Under the pieces are notes generated by a model, which did not search any database, was not told where the DNA came from, and saw nothing but the letters and a program-made list of their open reading frames with translations. From positions 3,099,001 to 3,163,000 of the forward strand of contig NZ_BIFR01000001.1 of assembly GCF_003967535.1 (NCBI RefSeq): a stretch of DNA of 64,000 bases, given 5' to 3'. The position numbers and the translations under genes are program-made. The stretch's first letter is position 1; each line of letters starts with the position of its first letter. This DNA is from Tengunoibacter tsumagoiensis (GTDB lineage: Bacteria; Chloroflexota; Ktedonobacteria; Ktedonobacterales; Ktedonobacteraceae). Positions 51,913 through 61,004 of this stretch are shown in pieces.

Positions 51913-53394
51913 GTGAAAACTTGGCTTTTTCAGTGGATAAAAAATAATACAACAATTCTATTGAATGCAGGTTCATTAATTGGAGCAACAGCTGTCACCT
52001 CTCTCCTTGGTTTTGTATTCTGGTGGCTAGCTGCACGTCATTTCCTGCCGGAAGACGTTGGTGTGGCTTCCGCAGCCATTTCTGCGATGATGTTACTGGG
52101 AAGTTTCTGTATGTTGGGATTTGGCACTCTTCTCATTACAGAGCTGCCGCGTCAACCTGGTAATGAACTGCCATTAATTGGTACTGCCTGTATCGTAGTA
52201 ACTGGTGCAGGTTTTCTCATAGGTTTTCTGTTTGCAGTGATTGCACCTTATCTGGTGCCAGGGTTCGCTCCGCTCCATGCAACACTTGCGAATGTCTGCA
52301 CTTTTGCGGCTGGAGTAAGTCTCACAACAGTGACGCTTGTTGTGGATCAGGCTTGTATCGGTATTCTTCGAGGCGGATTGCAGCTCTGGAGGAATACGCT
52401 TTTTGCTGCTGCAAAGCTTCTCGTCCTTTTTTTTGTCAGTTTATGGTTTGCTCATTCGAGTGGTATGTCAATCTATGCATCCTGGACATGGTCAAATGCG
52501 CTCTCGTTCCTCGTGTTTCTTCCCGTTCTGTTTCAGAAAAGGAAACATTTTCGGCCACAACACCTTTTTCAATGGAAGCTTGTACAGAGCCTGGGTTTTG
52601 CAGCGATACAACATCATTTATTAAATCTTACTTTGCAAGCTCCAACCTTATTGCTGCCTATTCTTGTGACGGCCCTGCTCTCGGCTAAAATGAATGCCTG
52701 GTTTTATGTCTCGTGGATGCTGGCCAATTTTGTTTTCTTAATCCCTACGGCATTGACAACGGTCCTACATGCAACGAACTCTGCCCAACAGACGACGCTC
52801 TCGCATAAGTCTCGCATGACGATTGCTCTCGCTACAGCAAGCAGTGCAATGGCTGGCCTTGTTTTGTTTTTTGGAACCAGGCAGATTTTAGGGCTCTTTG
52901 GGGGCATGTATGCCAATCAAGCCAGCTGGTGTTTACGTATTCTGGTGCTGGCAGCCTTTCCGCTTATTATCAAGAACCATTACATTTCGATCTGCCGGAT
53001 TCAAGATCGTATTATCTCAGCTATGGTTGGTATGATCCCTGGTGGAGTGATTGAGATGGCTGGAGCGGCCATCGGGGCGTATCTCGGTGGTCTAACAGGC
53101 TTAAGTCTGGGTTGGGTGATTGCGATCGCTGTAGAATCGCTGTTTATGTTTCCTGGGGTTTATAAGGTTATTCGTCCGTCTGCGGCTATTCTTCAACCGC
53201 TCAATGATGAAGTGTATATCGGTCAGGAGTCAATCTGGCTTATTGACACAGTAGTATTACCGATTATTCCACGCAGCCGTCCATCGGTCAAGATTGCGGC
53301 CATTCCTAAACGCCCTCAAGAGATAGAGGTCACCTCTCCACGTTTAGGGAAGATTCATTTTCAGCCGATGCCATCAGAAAAAAAGATTGTGTAA
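51913..53394 (+). CDS. Wzx-like polysaccharide flippase (MOP superfamily)
   Basis: A 493-residue polytopic protein with about 12 hydrophobic segments starting at NAGSLIGATAVTSLLGFVFWWLAARHFLPEDVGVASA, the characteristic opening of polysaccharide biosynthesis flippases. The last 80 residues are hydrophilic and probably cytoplasmic. GTG 51913 is the likely start, with GAGAGG about 12 nt upstream. It should flip lipid-linked sugar repeats to the outer membrane leaflet. It sits between the transferases and the polymerase candidate. Confidence 0.85.
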   Translation: MKTWLFQWIKNNTTILLNAGSLIGATAVTSLLGFVFWWLAARHFLPEDVGVASAAISAMMLLGSFCMLGFGTLLITELPRQPGNELPLIGTACIVVTGAGFLIGFLFAVIAPYLVPGFAPLHATLANVCTFAAGVSLTTVTLVVDQACIGILRGGLQLWRNTLFAAAKLLVLFFVSLWFAHSSGMSIYASWTWSNALSFLVFLPVLFQKRKHFRPQHLFQWKLVQSLGFAAIQHHLLNLTLQAPTLLLPILVTALLSAKMNAWFYVSWMLANFVFLIPTALTTVLHATNSAQQTTLSHKSRMTIALATASSAMAGLVLFFGTRQILGLFGGMYANQASWCLRILVLAAFPLIIKNHYISICRIQDRIISAMVGMIPGGVIEMAGAAIGAYLGGLTGLSLGWVIAIAVESLFMFPGVYKVIRPSAAILQPLNDEVYIGQESIWLIDTVVLPIIPRSRPSVKIAAIPKRPQEIEVTSPRLGKIHFQPMPSEKKIV

Positions 53395-53424
53395 AAAAAG
53401 TCTCTCTTATGGAGGATTGGTCCG

Positions 53425-55350
53425 TTGAAAGATTTGAACTATCAGCAACAGCTTTCTTCAGTGCATTTAGATCGGGAGATGTCTGTCCATTCGGCGTCAT
53501 CGGTCGGCCTGAAAGGGTTCAAATGGCCTGAGCTTATTTCACTGGTGCTTCCCGTCGTAGCCTTTCTGCTCTGGTCGCTCTCGCTACAGCATGAAGATGT
53601 ACGTAAGATGAATGATCTGGGGATGGTCTCCACATTTCCGCCATTGATCTTTGTGGCTCTAGCTGTGCTCATCTTCAGTTTTGGTTTTACGCTTCTTCGC
53701 CCTCGGATCTCTGAACGAGTGCTGTTTTTTCATCTTATCTTGTTAATCTTAATGCTGTTTGCTACTCAGTCTATCGTTGAGGAGGCCCCGCGTTTTGCTG
53801 TTGTCTATCGCCATGCCGGGTATACCGATTATATTATGCGTAACGGTTCGGTCAATCCTGATCTGGATGCTTATTTTAGCTGGCCTGGCTTTTTTGTGTT
53901 CAGCGCGATGTTGACGCAGTTGGCAGGATATCATGATATTTTAGGGTATGCTGGTTGGGCGCCAGTGGTCTACAACCTTATCTATATGGGTCCACTTTAT
54001 ATGATTTTGCGGACGTTGAGCGTCGATAAGCGGCTGATCTGGCTTGCGATGTGGCTCTTTTTTCTGACCAACTGGATTGGCCAGGATTACTTTTCTCCGC
54101 AGGGGCTGAATTTTTTTCTCTATCTTGTGATTATGGCGATTGTACTACGCTGGTTACAGCCACCTGCCAGACTCAGACCGGGTTTTCTTGCCCAAAAGAT
54201 CTACCAATCTAGTGCTCCTGTGCAAAAGGCGTATAGCTGGCTGACAACGCCATTGATCGCTTCTGGCCCGGTGCGCCCTATCCAGAAAGGAGCTCTGGTG
54301 GTAATCCTATTGCTGGTATTTGGGTTTGTGGTCTGTAGCCATCCATTAACACCTTTTTTTGTGCTGACGAGCATGTTTATCTTGTTACTTTTCAATCGTT
54401 GTTCGCCACGCTGGTTACCGCTCATCATGGCGGTGATGGCCGGGGCCTGGATTTTCTTTATGACGAAGACCTTTTTGTCCGGGCATTCGTCAATGGTTGT
54501 AGGAAACGTGGGCCAGGTCAGTAGTGCGGTCTCAACGAACGTGACCTCTCATATTCAGGGAAACTCTGAGCATATGTTTGTTGCGATGATGCGCATCGTG
54601 ATGACGGTGGTTGTATGGGGGCTGGCTTTTCTAGGATGTATACGCCGTGTGCGGTTCGGTCAGGTTGATATTGTGGCGATTCTTCTGGCCATCGCTCCTT
54701 TTCCGCTGATTGCTGCCCAACAATATGGGGGAGAGATGTTTTTGCGCATCTATCTGTTTGCTCTGCCCTTTATGGTCTTTTTTGCCGCCGCTTTTTTCTT
54801 TCCCCGCCTGCATCCAGGTTCCCATCCGCGTCTCCTGGCTGCGGCGCTGCTCATTCTCCACTTTGGTCTCTTCTTTGGCTTTCTGTTTACACGCTATGGC
54901 AATGAGAGAATGGACTATGTTACCTATAATGAACTGGCAGGAATTCGCCATCTCTATCAGATTGCGCCTGAACGTTCATTTTTCCTGGGGGCTGGAGATG
55001 TGACTCCCTGGCCTTTTGAGGGGTTTGAAAAGTATGGCTATGATTCTATGGATGATGATCCAGCCCTCTCTGGAGTCGTGGCTACACGTGATGTGATGCG
55101 GCTTGAGCTGTTCCTCAAGGCCCAGCATGCTCCTAACTCGTACGTCGTCTTTACCCGTGGACAAGAGGCTCAACTCGAGCTATTTTATGGCTTGCCATCC
55201 GATGCGCTTAATCAGTTTGCTACAGCGCTGGTGCATTCAGGCGATTTCACGCTGATCTATCATAATTCAGATGTTCGTATCTATTCATTTGCCGCTCATA
55301 CCAGGCCAGATAGTATGCAGGCCCGGTCGGGGAAAGGAGAAACAAAATAA
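53425..55350 (+). CDS. Polytopic membrane protein, GT-C / Wzy-polymerase candidate
   Basis: A 641-residue protein with roughly 12 membrane helices. The first non-membrane loop holds YRHAGYTDYIMRNGSVNPDLDAYFSWPGFFVFSAML, which resembles the acidic loop of GT-C glycosyltransferases, and a cytoplasmic or external tail of about 130 residues ends the protein. A TTG at 53425 follows GGAGG by 9 nt. Its place after the flippase suggests polymerisation or sugar transfer on the outer side, but no catalytic signature proves it. Confidence 0.75.
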   Translation: MKDLNYQQQLSSVHLDREMSVHSASSVGLKGFKWPELISLVLPVVAFLLWSLSLQHEDVRKMNDLGMVSTFPPLIFVALAVLIFSFGFTLLRPRISERVLFFHLILLILMLFATQSIVEEAPRFAVVYRHAGYTDYIMRNGSVNPDLDAYFSWPGFFVFSAMLTQLAGYHDILGYAGWAPVVYNLIYMGPLYMILRTLSVDKRLIWLAMWLFFLTNWIGQDYFSPQGLNFFLYLVIMAIVLRWLQPPARLRPGFLAQKIYQSSAPVQKAYSWLTTPLIASGPVRPIQKGALVVILLLVFGFVVCSHPLTPFFVLTSMFILLLFNRCSPRWLPLIMAVMAGAWIFFMTKTFLSGHSSMVVGNVGQVSSAVSTNVTSHIQGNSEHMFVAMMRIVMTVVVWGLAFLGCIRRVRFGQVDIVAILLAIAPFPLIAAQQYGGEMFLRIYLFALPFMVFFAAAFFFPRLHPGSHPRLLAAALLILHFGLFFGFLFTRYGNERMDYVTYNELAGIRHLYQIAPERSFFLGAGDVTPWPFEGFEKYGYDSMDDDPALSGVVATRDVMRLELFLKAQHAPNSYVVFTRGQEAQLELFYGLPSDALNQFATALVHSGDFTLIYHNSDVRIYSFAAHTRPDSMQARSGKGETK

Positions 55351-55706
55351 TGCGCTCAATACTACTCTGGCCACTGGTGATCATTGCGTCGACGATTGCT
55401 GTTGGGCTTGTGACTTTTGTGCAACCGGACCTGGCCATACGCCCTTTTGTCGTGATGTGGTTTCTCTTTATCTGCCCTGGAATGGCAGTTGTTCGCCTGC
55501 TCTATCTACAAGATAAGGTTGCAGAATGGAGCCTGGGCATTGCCTTAAGTCTTTCATTGGATGCGATCATCACCTCACTGTTTATGTATAGTGGGCATTG
55601 GTCTTCCTATGGAACGCTTGCTATTCTCATGTGGGTCAGTTTCTGTTGTTCACTCGTGCAGATTATTGCCTTTTTTATGCGCCGACCAGTTCGTCTGAGC
55701 GTCTAG
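55350..55706 (+). CDS. Small membrane protein at the end of the polysaccharide operon
   Basis: A 118-residue protein with about four hydrophobic helices (PLVIIASTIAVGLVTFV, FVVMWFLFICPGMAVVRLL, a third near 65-80, a fourth near 90-108). The segment FICPGMAVVRLLYL...EWSLGIALSLSLD looks like the start of DUF1616-type membrane proteins. Its ATG shares one base with the preceding stop (TAATG), so it is translationally coupled to the polytopic protein. It is followed at once by a terminator. Confidence 0.7.
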   Translation: MRSILLWPLVIIASTIAVGLVTFVQPDLAIRPFVVMWFLFICPGMAVVRLLYLQDKVAEWSLGIALSLSLDAIITSLFMYSGHWSSYGTLAILMWVSFCCSLVQIIAFFMRRPVRLSV

Positions 55707-55713
55707 CCTCTGT

Positions 55714-55760
55714 AAGAGAAGAGGGTATCGTCTTTCGAAAGATCTCTCTTCTCTTTTTTT
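55714..55760 (+). terminator. Terminator of the polysaccharide operon
   Basis: A 10-bp outer stem AAGAGAAGAG with CTCTTCTCTT encloses an inner CTTTCGAAAG palindrome and is followed by five further Ts. Confidence 0.85.
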
Positions 55761-55901
55761 AATTTTCCTTATCTATATATTTTTATGAAGCGATATAATG
55801 GATTCGGGTGTTATACTCTTTTTGTTGGAAGACGAAATCGAGATGGTTTGATAGGTAAAGAGCTATTTTTTGTACTTCTATCGTTCAGGGGGAGGAATGT
55901 T

Positions 55902-57290
55902 GTGAGGGTTTCTGAGGTTGGTCGTCGTTTGATGCGTTGTCTCATCGTCTTAGGGCCTTTTGTGCTGCTTTTCTGGCGTGGAGAATTGATTGTCCCGCAA
56001 GGGAGTCATTCTCAAGCCGTTTCAGTGACCGTTTCATCGGTACTGCTTGATCGTGTGAGCACTTTTTCGTTAGGGGCAACTCATACACAAAATGATGTAG
56101 ACAACGGAGATGACAGTCTGCATATTCAGGCTGTTGAGCAGTTGTTGCAACAGACCCTTATTTATCAGAATCAACACATTATGGGGTGGGGGGTAGAAGA
56201 TCCTGAGCCAGCCCGTGGGGTCTATAATTGGCAGAGCCTTGACGAACGCGTGGCATTGATGCGGAGAACCCACGCTCAGATGATCCTGACGCTCTGTTGT
56301 GCCCCAGGTTGGATGAGAACCCCGGATCACCGCAACGAATGGGATGACCTGGAGGAAGCACCAGCACCTCAGCATATAGTAGATTTTGCAGCCCTGGCCC
56401 AGACGATTGCATTGCGCTATCCAGATGTGCATTACTTTCAGGTCTGGAATGAGTTAAAAGGGATGTGGAGTGATGCAACAGGGGCAACTGCCGGATTAGA
56501 AGATCTGAATCGGTGGGATTATGAACGTTATACCGTTCTGTATAATGCAGTCTATGACGCCATAAAGGAGGTTCGCCCGGACGCACTCATAGGAGGGCCA
56601 TATGTAGTTATGGGAAGTAATGGAGATGCGTCAACGCTCTCTGAGGCCGGGCCAACCTATGCCTGGGGAACGCTTGATCAGCGGCCATTAGATGTTATCA
56701 CGTATTGGCTTGCCCATAAACATGGCGCAGATTTTATCACATTAGATGGTTCAATGGTGAACGACGATGGCATCTGGCTGACGGATCCTTTTGAGGCAGC
56801 CAGGAAATTTGTTGATATCGACAACTGGGTGCGTCAGCAGCCCCATGGGGGAGCTACCTTGCCCATCTGGTGGGCTGAATGGTATGTTGGTGTACCTTCC
56901 TCACATGCAAAGAATCTCACTTATCTAACGGCTGTAATGACCGCAGCGCAGATTTTTACATTGGAGAGTCAGGCGCAAGTCGTATTGACGTGGGAGCCTC
57001 AGGGAGATGCTCAGGGCTACTCATCTCCTGAAGGATTATGGACCGATCCTCGGGCTCCTGCTGGCGGAAAGGCAACCCCTTATGCCGCTATTGCCCAGAC
57101 ATTTAGCACCTATTTTAAGCCTGGCACCAGGATCTATCGAGCAACCAGCACATCATCAACAGTTATCGTCCTTGCCTCGCAGCTCAAGACCATCCTGGTG
57201 AATCGTCTCCCACTGGCTCAGGAGGTGATAGTGGATCGAACTGTGTATACCTTGCGGCCCTATCAAGTCCTGGTGGTAGATACCTACTAG
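55902..57290 (+). CDS. GH39-like glycoside hydrolase, membrane-anchored or secreted
   Basis: A 462-residue protein. GTG at 55902 is preferred because GGAGG lies 6 nt upstream and it opens directly onto a signal-like segment (MRCLIVLGPFVLLFW); an in-frame ATG at 55785 is unsupported. The clan GH-A barrel has the acid/base Glu in YFQVWNELKGM and the nucleophile Glu in LPIWWAEWYVG. It is closely similar to the lipoprotein at 30946-32496 but has no lipobox Cys. It probably processes the exopolysaccharide made by the upstream operon. Confidence 0.8.
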   Translation: MRVSEVGRRLMRCLIVLGPFVLLFWRGELIVPQGSHSQAVSVTVSSVLLDRVSTFSLGATHTQNDVDNGDDSLHIQAVEQLLQQTLIYQNQHIMGWGVEDPEPARGVYNWQSLDERVALMRRTHAQMILTLCCAPGWMRTPDHRNEWDDLEEAPAPQHIVDFAALAQTIALRYPDVHYFQVWNELKGMWSDATGATAGLEDLNRWDYERYTVLYNAVYDAIKEVRPDALIGGPYVVMGSNGDASTLSEAGPTYAWGTLDQRPLDVITYWLAHKHGADFITLDGSMVNDDGIWLTDPFEAARKFVDIDNWVRQQPHGGATLPIWWAEWYVGVPSSHAKNLTYLTAVMTAAQIFTLESQAQVVLTWEPQGDAQGYSSPEGLWTDPRAPAGGKATPYAAIAQTFSTYFKPGTRIYRATSTSSTVIVLASQLKTILVNRLPLAQEVIVDRTVYTLRPYQVLVVDTY

Positions 57291-57401
57291 CCTTTGAGCG
57301 GCGTGTCTCGACGCTGATTGGTGACTATGCTAAGATAGAAGCATCTCTCCTTTTTGGAATGCATCCTGTTTGTTGTGATGTTTTTATGGAATTAGCAAAG
57401 T

Positions 57402-59702
57402 ATGCAAAAGCTCGAAGGTTCTGTTGAAAGCATTGTCTTTCGCAATGAAGATAACCACTATACCGTGGCACGTTTTAGGACTACTGATAGCCAGCGGCTG
57501 TTTCGAGATGACCTGACAACAATTGTAGGAACGTTGCCAGGTGTGCAGGTTGGCGAACTCCTCTCAGTTGAAGGTGAATGGGAGAACGATCCCCGGTATG
57601 GACGACAACTTCATGTTCTAACCTTTATCCAGCGGCTCCCTACCTCAACTGAGGGGATGATTCGCTATCTGAGCTCTGGTCTGATTAAAGGGATTGGTCC
57701 AAAAAAAGCAAAATTAATTGTGGACCACTTTGGTGCTCAGACCCTGGCCATTATTGAGCAACAGCCAGATTTGTTGAACAAAGTAAAAGGAATCAGTACG
57801 AAGGATCGAGACCAGATCGCAAAGACATGGATTGAACAGAATGATATTAAAGAACTCCATCTCTTCTTGCAATCGCATGAAGTAGCCATGAATGTGGCAA
57901 CCCGTGTGTATAAACATTATGGCAAGGAATCAATCAAAGTTATTCGGGAGAATCCTTATCAACTGGCTCAGGATGTAAGTGGGATCGGTTTCCGAACGGC
58001 GGATGAGATTGCTGTCAAGCTTGGTCTTCCTTTTGATAGTATTCCGCGCCTTGTATCTGGACTTGAATATGTATTAACGCAAGCGGCTAACGATGATGGA
58101 CACTGTTTCTTATATGAAAATGACCTTCTCTATCGCTCCTCTGAGATCCTACAGGCTCCTCAAGAGGCGTTGCAGAGAGCTATTGAGCAACTGAAGCAGG
58201 AGAAGAGTGTCTTTGTGGAGCCCCCTGCTCAGCCCCTGCCTGCTGCTTCCAGGCAGAGCCCACAAGAGCAGACTGCTCTTGACGAAGATGATCCCTTTTT
58301 AGAAGAAGAGGGAGAAGAGCTTGCTCCCCAGTCACGTATTTATTTTGCGCCTTTCTGGTATGCTGAACAAGGCTCTGCCCGGCTGTTGCGGATCCTGCTC
58401 AAAGCGCCCAGCAGTATTCCTTCCACATCTCAACAACAGTGGGAGGTCGTCTTTCACCTGCTCAAGCAGAAGCGGAACATGGTGCTGACAGATAAGCAGC
58501 GCGAAGCAGTGCAACTGGCCTATACTAAAAAGGTGTGTATATTGACGGGAGGACCAGGAACAGGCAAATCTACCTCTATTCGGGCATTATTGATGCTCTT
58601 GCGCACGCGCAAAGTGAATGTCGCCCTGACCGCACCAACGGGACGAGCTGCGAAACGTCTGGCAGAGGCAACGGGGGCTGAGGCCAAAACGCTCCATCGG
58701 CTTCTGGAGTATGCGCCCCATGATAATAGTTATCAGCGCAATGAAGATAATCCTTTGCCCTTTCAATTTGTGATCGTGGATGAGTTTTCAATGGTTGATA
58801 TTCTGTTGTTTTATCATCTATTGAAAGCCTTACCGCGAGATGCTCATCTCCTCCTGGTAGGGGATGCTGATCAACTCCCATCCGTCGGTCCGGGGAGCGT
58901 GTTGCGCGATCTCTTGAGGAGCGAGGCGCTACCAATGGTACGCTTGACCGAACTGTTTCGCCAGGCTCAGCAGAGTAAGATTATCGTCAATGCTCACCGC
59001 ATCAATATGGGGCAGGTCCCCTCAACAAAGATTGAAGCGACCAGCGACTTTTTCTTTATGGCAGAAGAAGATCCCCAGCGGATGCAACAATTGATTCTCG
59101 ACCTTGTCCATCGACGTCTGCCAGCTCGTTATCACTTTCATCCAACCACAGATATTCAGGTTCTCTCACCGATGTACAAGGGAGCAGTGGGAGTAACAAT
59201 ATTAAACGCAAAATTGCAGTCTCAATTAAATCCTCTGACAACGGGACAATTGGAGTTGGGCGATCGGATCTTGCGGGTGGGAGATAAAGTCATGCAGATC
59301 CGCAATAATTATGACAAAGGAGTCTTTAATGGAGACGTGGGATGGATTCGTGTGATCAATACAGAGAACTCCTCGTTAAAAGTGGAGTTTATTGAAGAGA
59401 ACGGCCCATTGTTTGTTAGCTACAACTTTCATGAACTGGATGAACTCGTGTTGGCCTATGCAGTAACGGTTCATAAGAGCCAGGGGAGCGAGTATCCTGC
59501 CGTTGTGATTCCACTGATGAGAGAGCATCGTATGTTGCTCCAGCGAAACCTGTTGTACACTGCAATTACGCGAGCCAAACGTTTCTGTGTCCTGGTTGGA
59601 CAGCCAGCCGCATTAGAGATGGCTGTGAGAAACAATCGCGTCGAGCATCGTAATACTGGATTAACCGAACGGTTGCTGACTATGCTCCCATTTCCAGAGT
59701 AG
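57402..59702 (+). CDS. recD2: RecD2-type ATP-dependent DNA helicase
   Basis: A 766-residue SF1B 5'-3' helicase. The N-terminal OB-like and helix-hairpin-helix region (GLIKGIGPKKAKLIVDHFG near 95, VSGIGFRTADEIAVKLGLP near 195) marks RecD2 rather than RecBCD RecD. Walker A is ILTGGPGTGKSTS near 388, Walker B is FVIVDEFSMVD, motif III is LLLVGDADQLPSVGPG, and the C-terminal VHKSQGSEYPAVVIP and YTAITRAK complete the helicase core. An acidic insertion lies near residues 285-310. It acts in recombination and repair without RecBC. The ribosome-binding site is weak. Confidence 0.94.
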   Translation: MQKLEGSVESIVFRNEDNHYTVARFRTTDSQRLFRDDLTTIVGTLPGVQVGELLSVEGEWENDPRYGRQLHVLTFIQRLPTSTEGMIRYLSSGLIKGIGPKKAKLIVDHFGAQTLAIIEQQPDLLNKVKGISTKDRDQIAKTWIEQNDIKELHLFLQSHEVAMNVATRVYKHYGKESIKVIRENPYQLAQDVSGIGFRTADEIAVKLGLPFDSIPRLVSGLEYVLTQAANDDGHCFLYENDLLYRSSEILQAPQEALQRAIEQLKQEKSVFVEPPAQPLPAASRQSPQEQTALDEDDPFLEEEGEELAPQSRIYFAPFWYAEQGSARLLRILLKAPSSIPSTSQQQWEVVFHLLKQKRNMVLTDKQREAVQLAYTKKVCILTGGPGTGKSTSIRALLMLLRTRKVNVALTAPTGRAAKRLAEATGAEAKTLHRLLEYAPHDNSYQRNEDNPLPFQFVIVDEFSMVDILLFYHLLKALPRDAHLLLVGDADQLPSVGPGSVLRDLLRSEALPMVRLTELFRQAQQSKIIVNAHRINMGQVPSTKIEATSDFFFMAEEDPQRMQQLILDLVHRRLPARYHFHPTTDIQVLSPMYKGAVGVTILNAKLQSQLNPLTTGQLELGDRILRVGDKVMQIRNNYDKGVFNGDVGWIRVINTENSSLKVEFIEENGPLFVSYNFHELDELVLAYAVTVHKSQGSEYPAVVIPLMREHRMLLQRNLLYTAITRAKRFCVLVGQPAALEMAVRNNRVEHRNTGLTERLLTMLPFPE

Positions 59703-59797
59703 ACGGTCATGCAGCAGAATAAATCGGAGACAAATCTTGTTCTCGTTAACAGAGCGCAGATTTGTGTACGTAAACGATAGAGTCAAAAAGAGTTGAG

Positions 59798-59809
59798 ACC
59801 ATATATGGT
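59798..59809. promoter_or_regulatory. 12-bp palindrome overlapping the sufU promoter region
   Basis: ACCATATATGGT is a perfect palindrome directly before a TATACT hexamer (59809-59814), about 72 nt upstream of the Fe-S scaffold gene. It is a candidate repressor site; no -35 element is clear. Confidence 0.35.
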
Positions 59810-59885
59810 ATACTTTTGAACACAGAGAAGAGTATAGAAGAAGTCTCACTCTGCATTATAGACCCAAACCAAGGAGGACAGTCCT

Positions 59886-60293
59886 ATGAATCGCCAAGAA
59901 GCGATTGATTTTTTACTTGATCATTATGAGAACCCACGCAATCAGGGTGAGATTGCCAATCCAGACGTTAGCCTGAATGGTGGCAATCCTGGCTGTTCGG
60001 ATGTTATCACTATGCAGGCCCGCTTTGGCGAGGATGGCAAGCTGCAAGAGATCGCCTGGGATGGCGAAGGTTGCACCATCAGCCGCGCAGCAGCCTCTTA
60101 TGTGACCGAGATGGTCCAGGGATTAACTCCCGATCAGATTGATGAGATTAGCTTTGAAGATCTGATGGAGCAACTGGGTCGTGAAGTAGTGATGACCCGA
60201 CCAACCTGTGCGACCCTGGCTTTGGGAACTCTGAAAAAAGGGGTCCATGAGTACCATATGCACAAGCGCTCGGAAGATGCTCACTATTCTTAG
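59886..60293 (+). CDS. sufU: Fe-S cluster assembly scaffold, SufU/NifU-N type
   Basis: A 135-residue protein with the three conserved cluster- or zinc-binding cysteines in NPGCSD (near residue 36), GEGCTIS (near 62) and RPTCATL (near 104). Asp follows the first Cys as in scaffold proteins. The ribosome-binding site AAGGAGG is ideal. It hosts transient Fe-S clusters or, like Bacillus SufU, accepts sulfur from SufS. No other suf genes are adjacent in the window, so the choice between SufU and an IscU-like scaffold rests on sequence alone. Confidence 0.85.
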   Translation: MNRQEAIDFLLDHYENPRNQGEIANPDVSLNGGNPGCSDVITMQARFGEDGKLQEIAWDGEGCTISRAAASYVTEMVQGLTPDQIDEISFEDLMEQLGREVVMTRPTCATLALGTLKKGVHEYHMHKRSEDAHYS

Positions 60294-60298
60294 CAGCG

Positions 60299-60314
60299 AA
60301 CCTCACTAGAGGTT
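60299..60314 (+). terminator. Short hairpin after sufU (weak terminator candidate)
   Basis: AACCTC-ACTA-GAGGTT forms a 6-bp stem 6 nt past the stop; only a short T run follows. Confidence 0.35.
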
Positions 60315-60374
60315 TGACTGTCCTCACCCTGCTTGCTGTTTCCAGTTGATCGAGACGCAGGGACTGATATTTCG

Positions 60375-61004
60375 TCAGAGCTGATAGGTTATGCGCCATT
60401 CAGCAAGCAACTGGAGGGCCTGTTGATGAAGATATTGATGGGCTGGAGCATTGAGCCAGCGGCTCACACCTGAAGGATGGGGGAGAGGAAGAAAAAAGGT
60501 CATATCGCGCTGCTGATACGTCCCAATAATCTCCTCCAACCTGGCCTTGCCCAGAAAAGCTTCGATGGCCATTGAACCTACCAATAACACCACGCGAGGT
60601 TGTAGGAGCAGCAACTCCTGTTCTAGATAAGGGCGACAGAGCGCTATTTCTGGAGGAGACGGCCTGCGATCACCACTGCCAGAGGTATTTTTACCAGGAT
60701 TGCAACGGGTCAAGGAACTTAAATAGGCCCGATCATGGAGATAGCCCTCCGGAAAGCCAGCTCGCTCCAGCCATTTTTGCAGCACCATCCCACCAGGACC
60801 ACTAAACGGGAGGTTTTTGGCCACAGAGCGATGCCCAGGAGCCTGTCCAATGACCATTAACCTGTCAGTGGCTCGTCCGCTCACAATGGGATGGACGGCC
60901 TGAAGGTAGCCATGCTGCTGGCAGAGTGTACAGCTACGGATCTGTTGCTGAAGAACCTTCAGTGCAGCTCCCTTAGTGACTGGCGGCTGTTGAGATGGGT
61001 GCAT
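60375..61004 (-). CDS. Uracil-DNA glycosylase, Fe-S family (family 4/5-like)
   Basis: A 209-residue DNA repair glycosylase. The catalytic first motif reads VIGQAPGHRS (family 4 enzymes usually have GEAPG) and the final motif is PLPHPSGVSRW. Four cysteines suited to a 4Fe-4S cluster are present: CTLC near residue 25, the Cys in TRCNPG and one in LCRPYL. Its N-terminus overlaps the upstream flavin reductase gene by 32 nt, so the two are co-transcribed. The Gln in place of Glu resembles divergent UDG-superfamily members, so activity on uracil is likely but not certain. Confidence 0.85.
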   Translation of the reverse strand: MHPSQQPPVTKGAALKVLQQQIRSCTLCQQHGYLQAVHPIVSGRATDRLMVIGQAPGHRSVAKNLPFSGPGGMVLQKWLERAGFPEGYLHDRAYLSSLTRCNPGKNTSGSGDRRPSPPEIALCRPYLEQELLLLQPRVVLLVGSMAIEAFLGKARLEEIIGTYQQRDMTFFLPLPHPSGVSRWLNAPAHQYLHQQALQLLAEWRITYQL

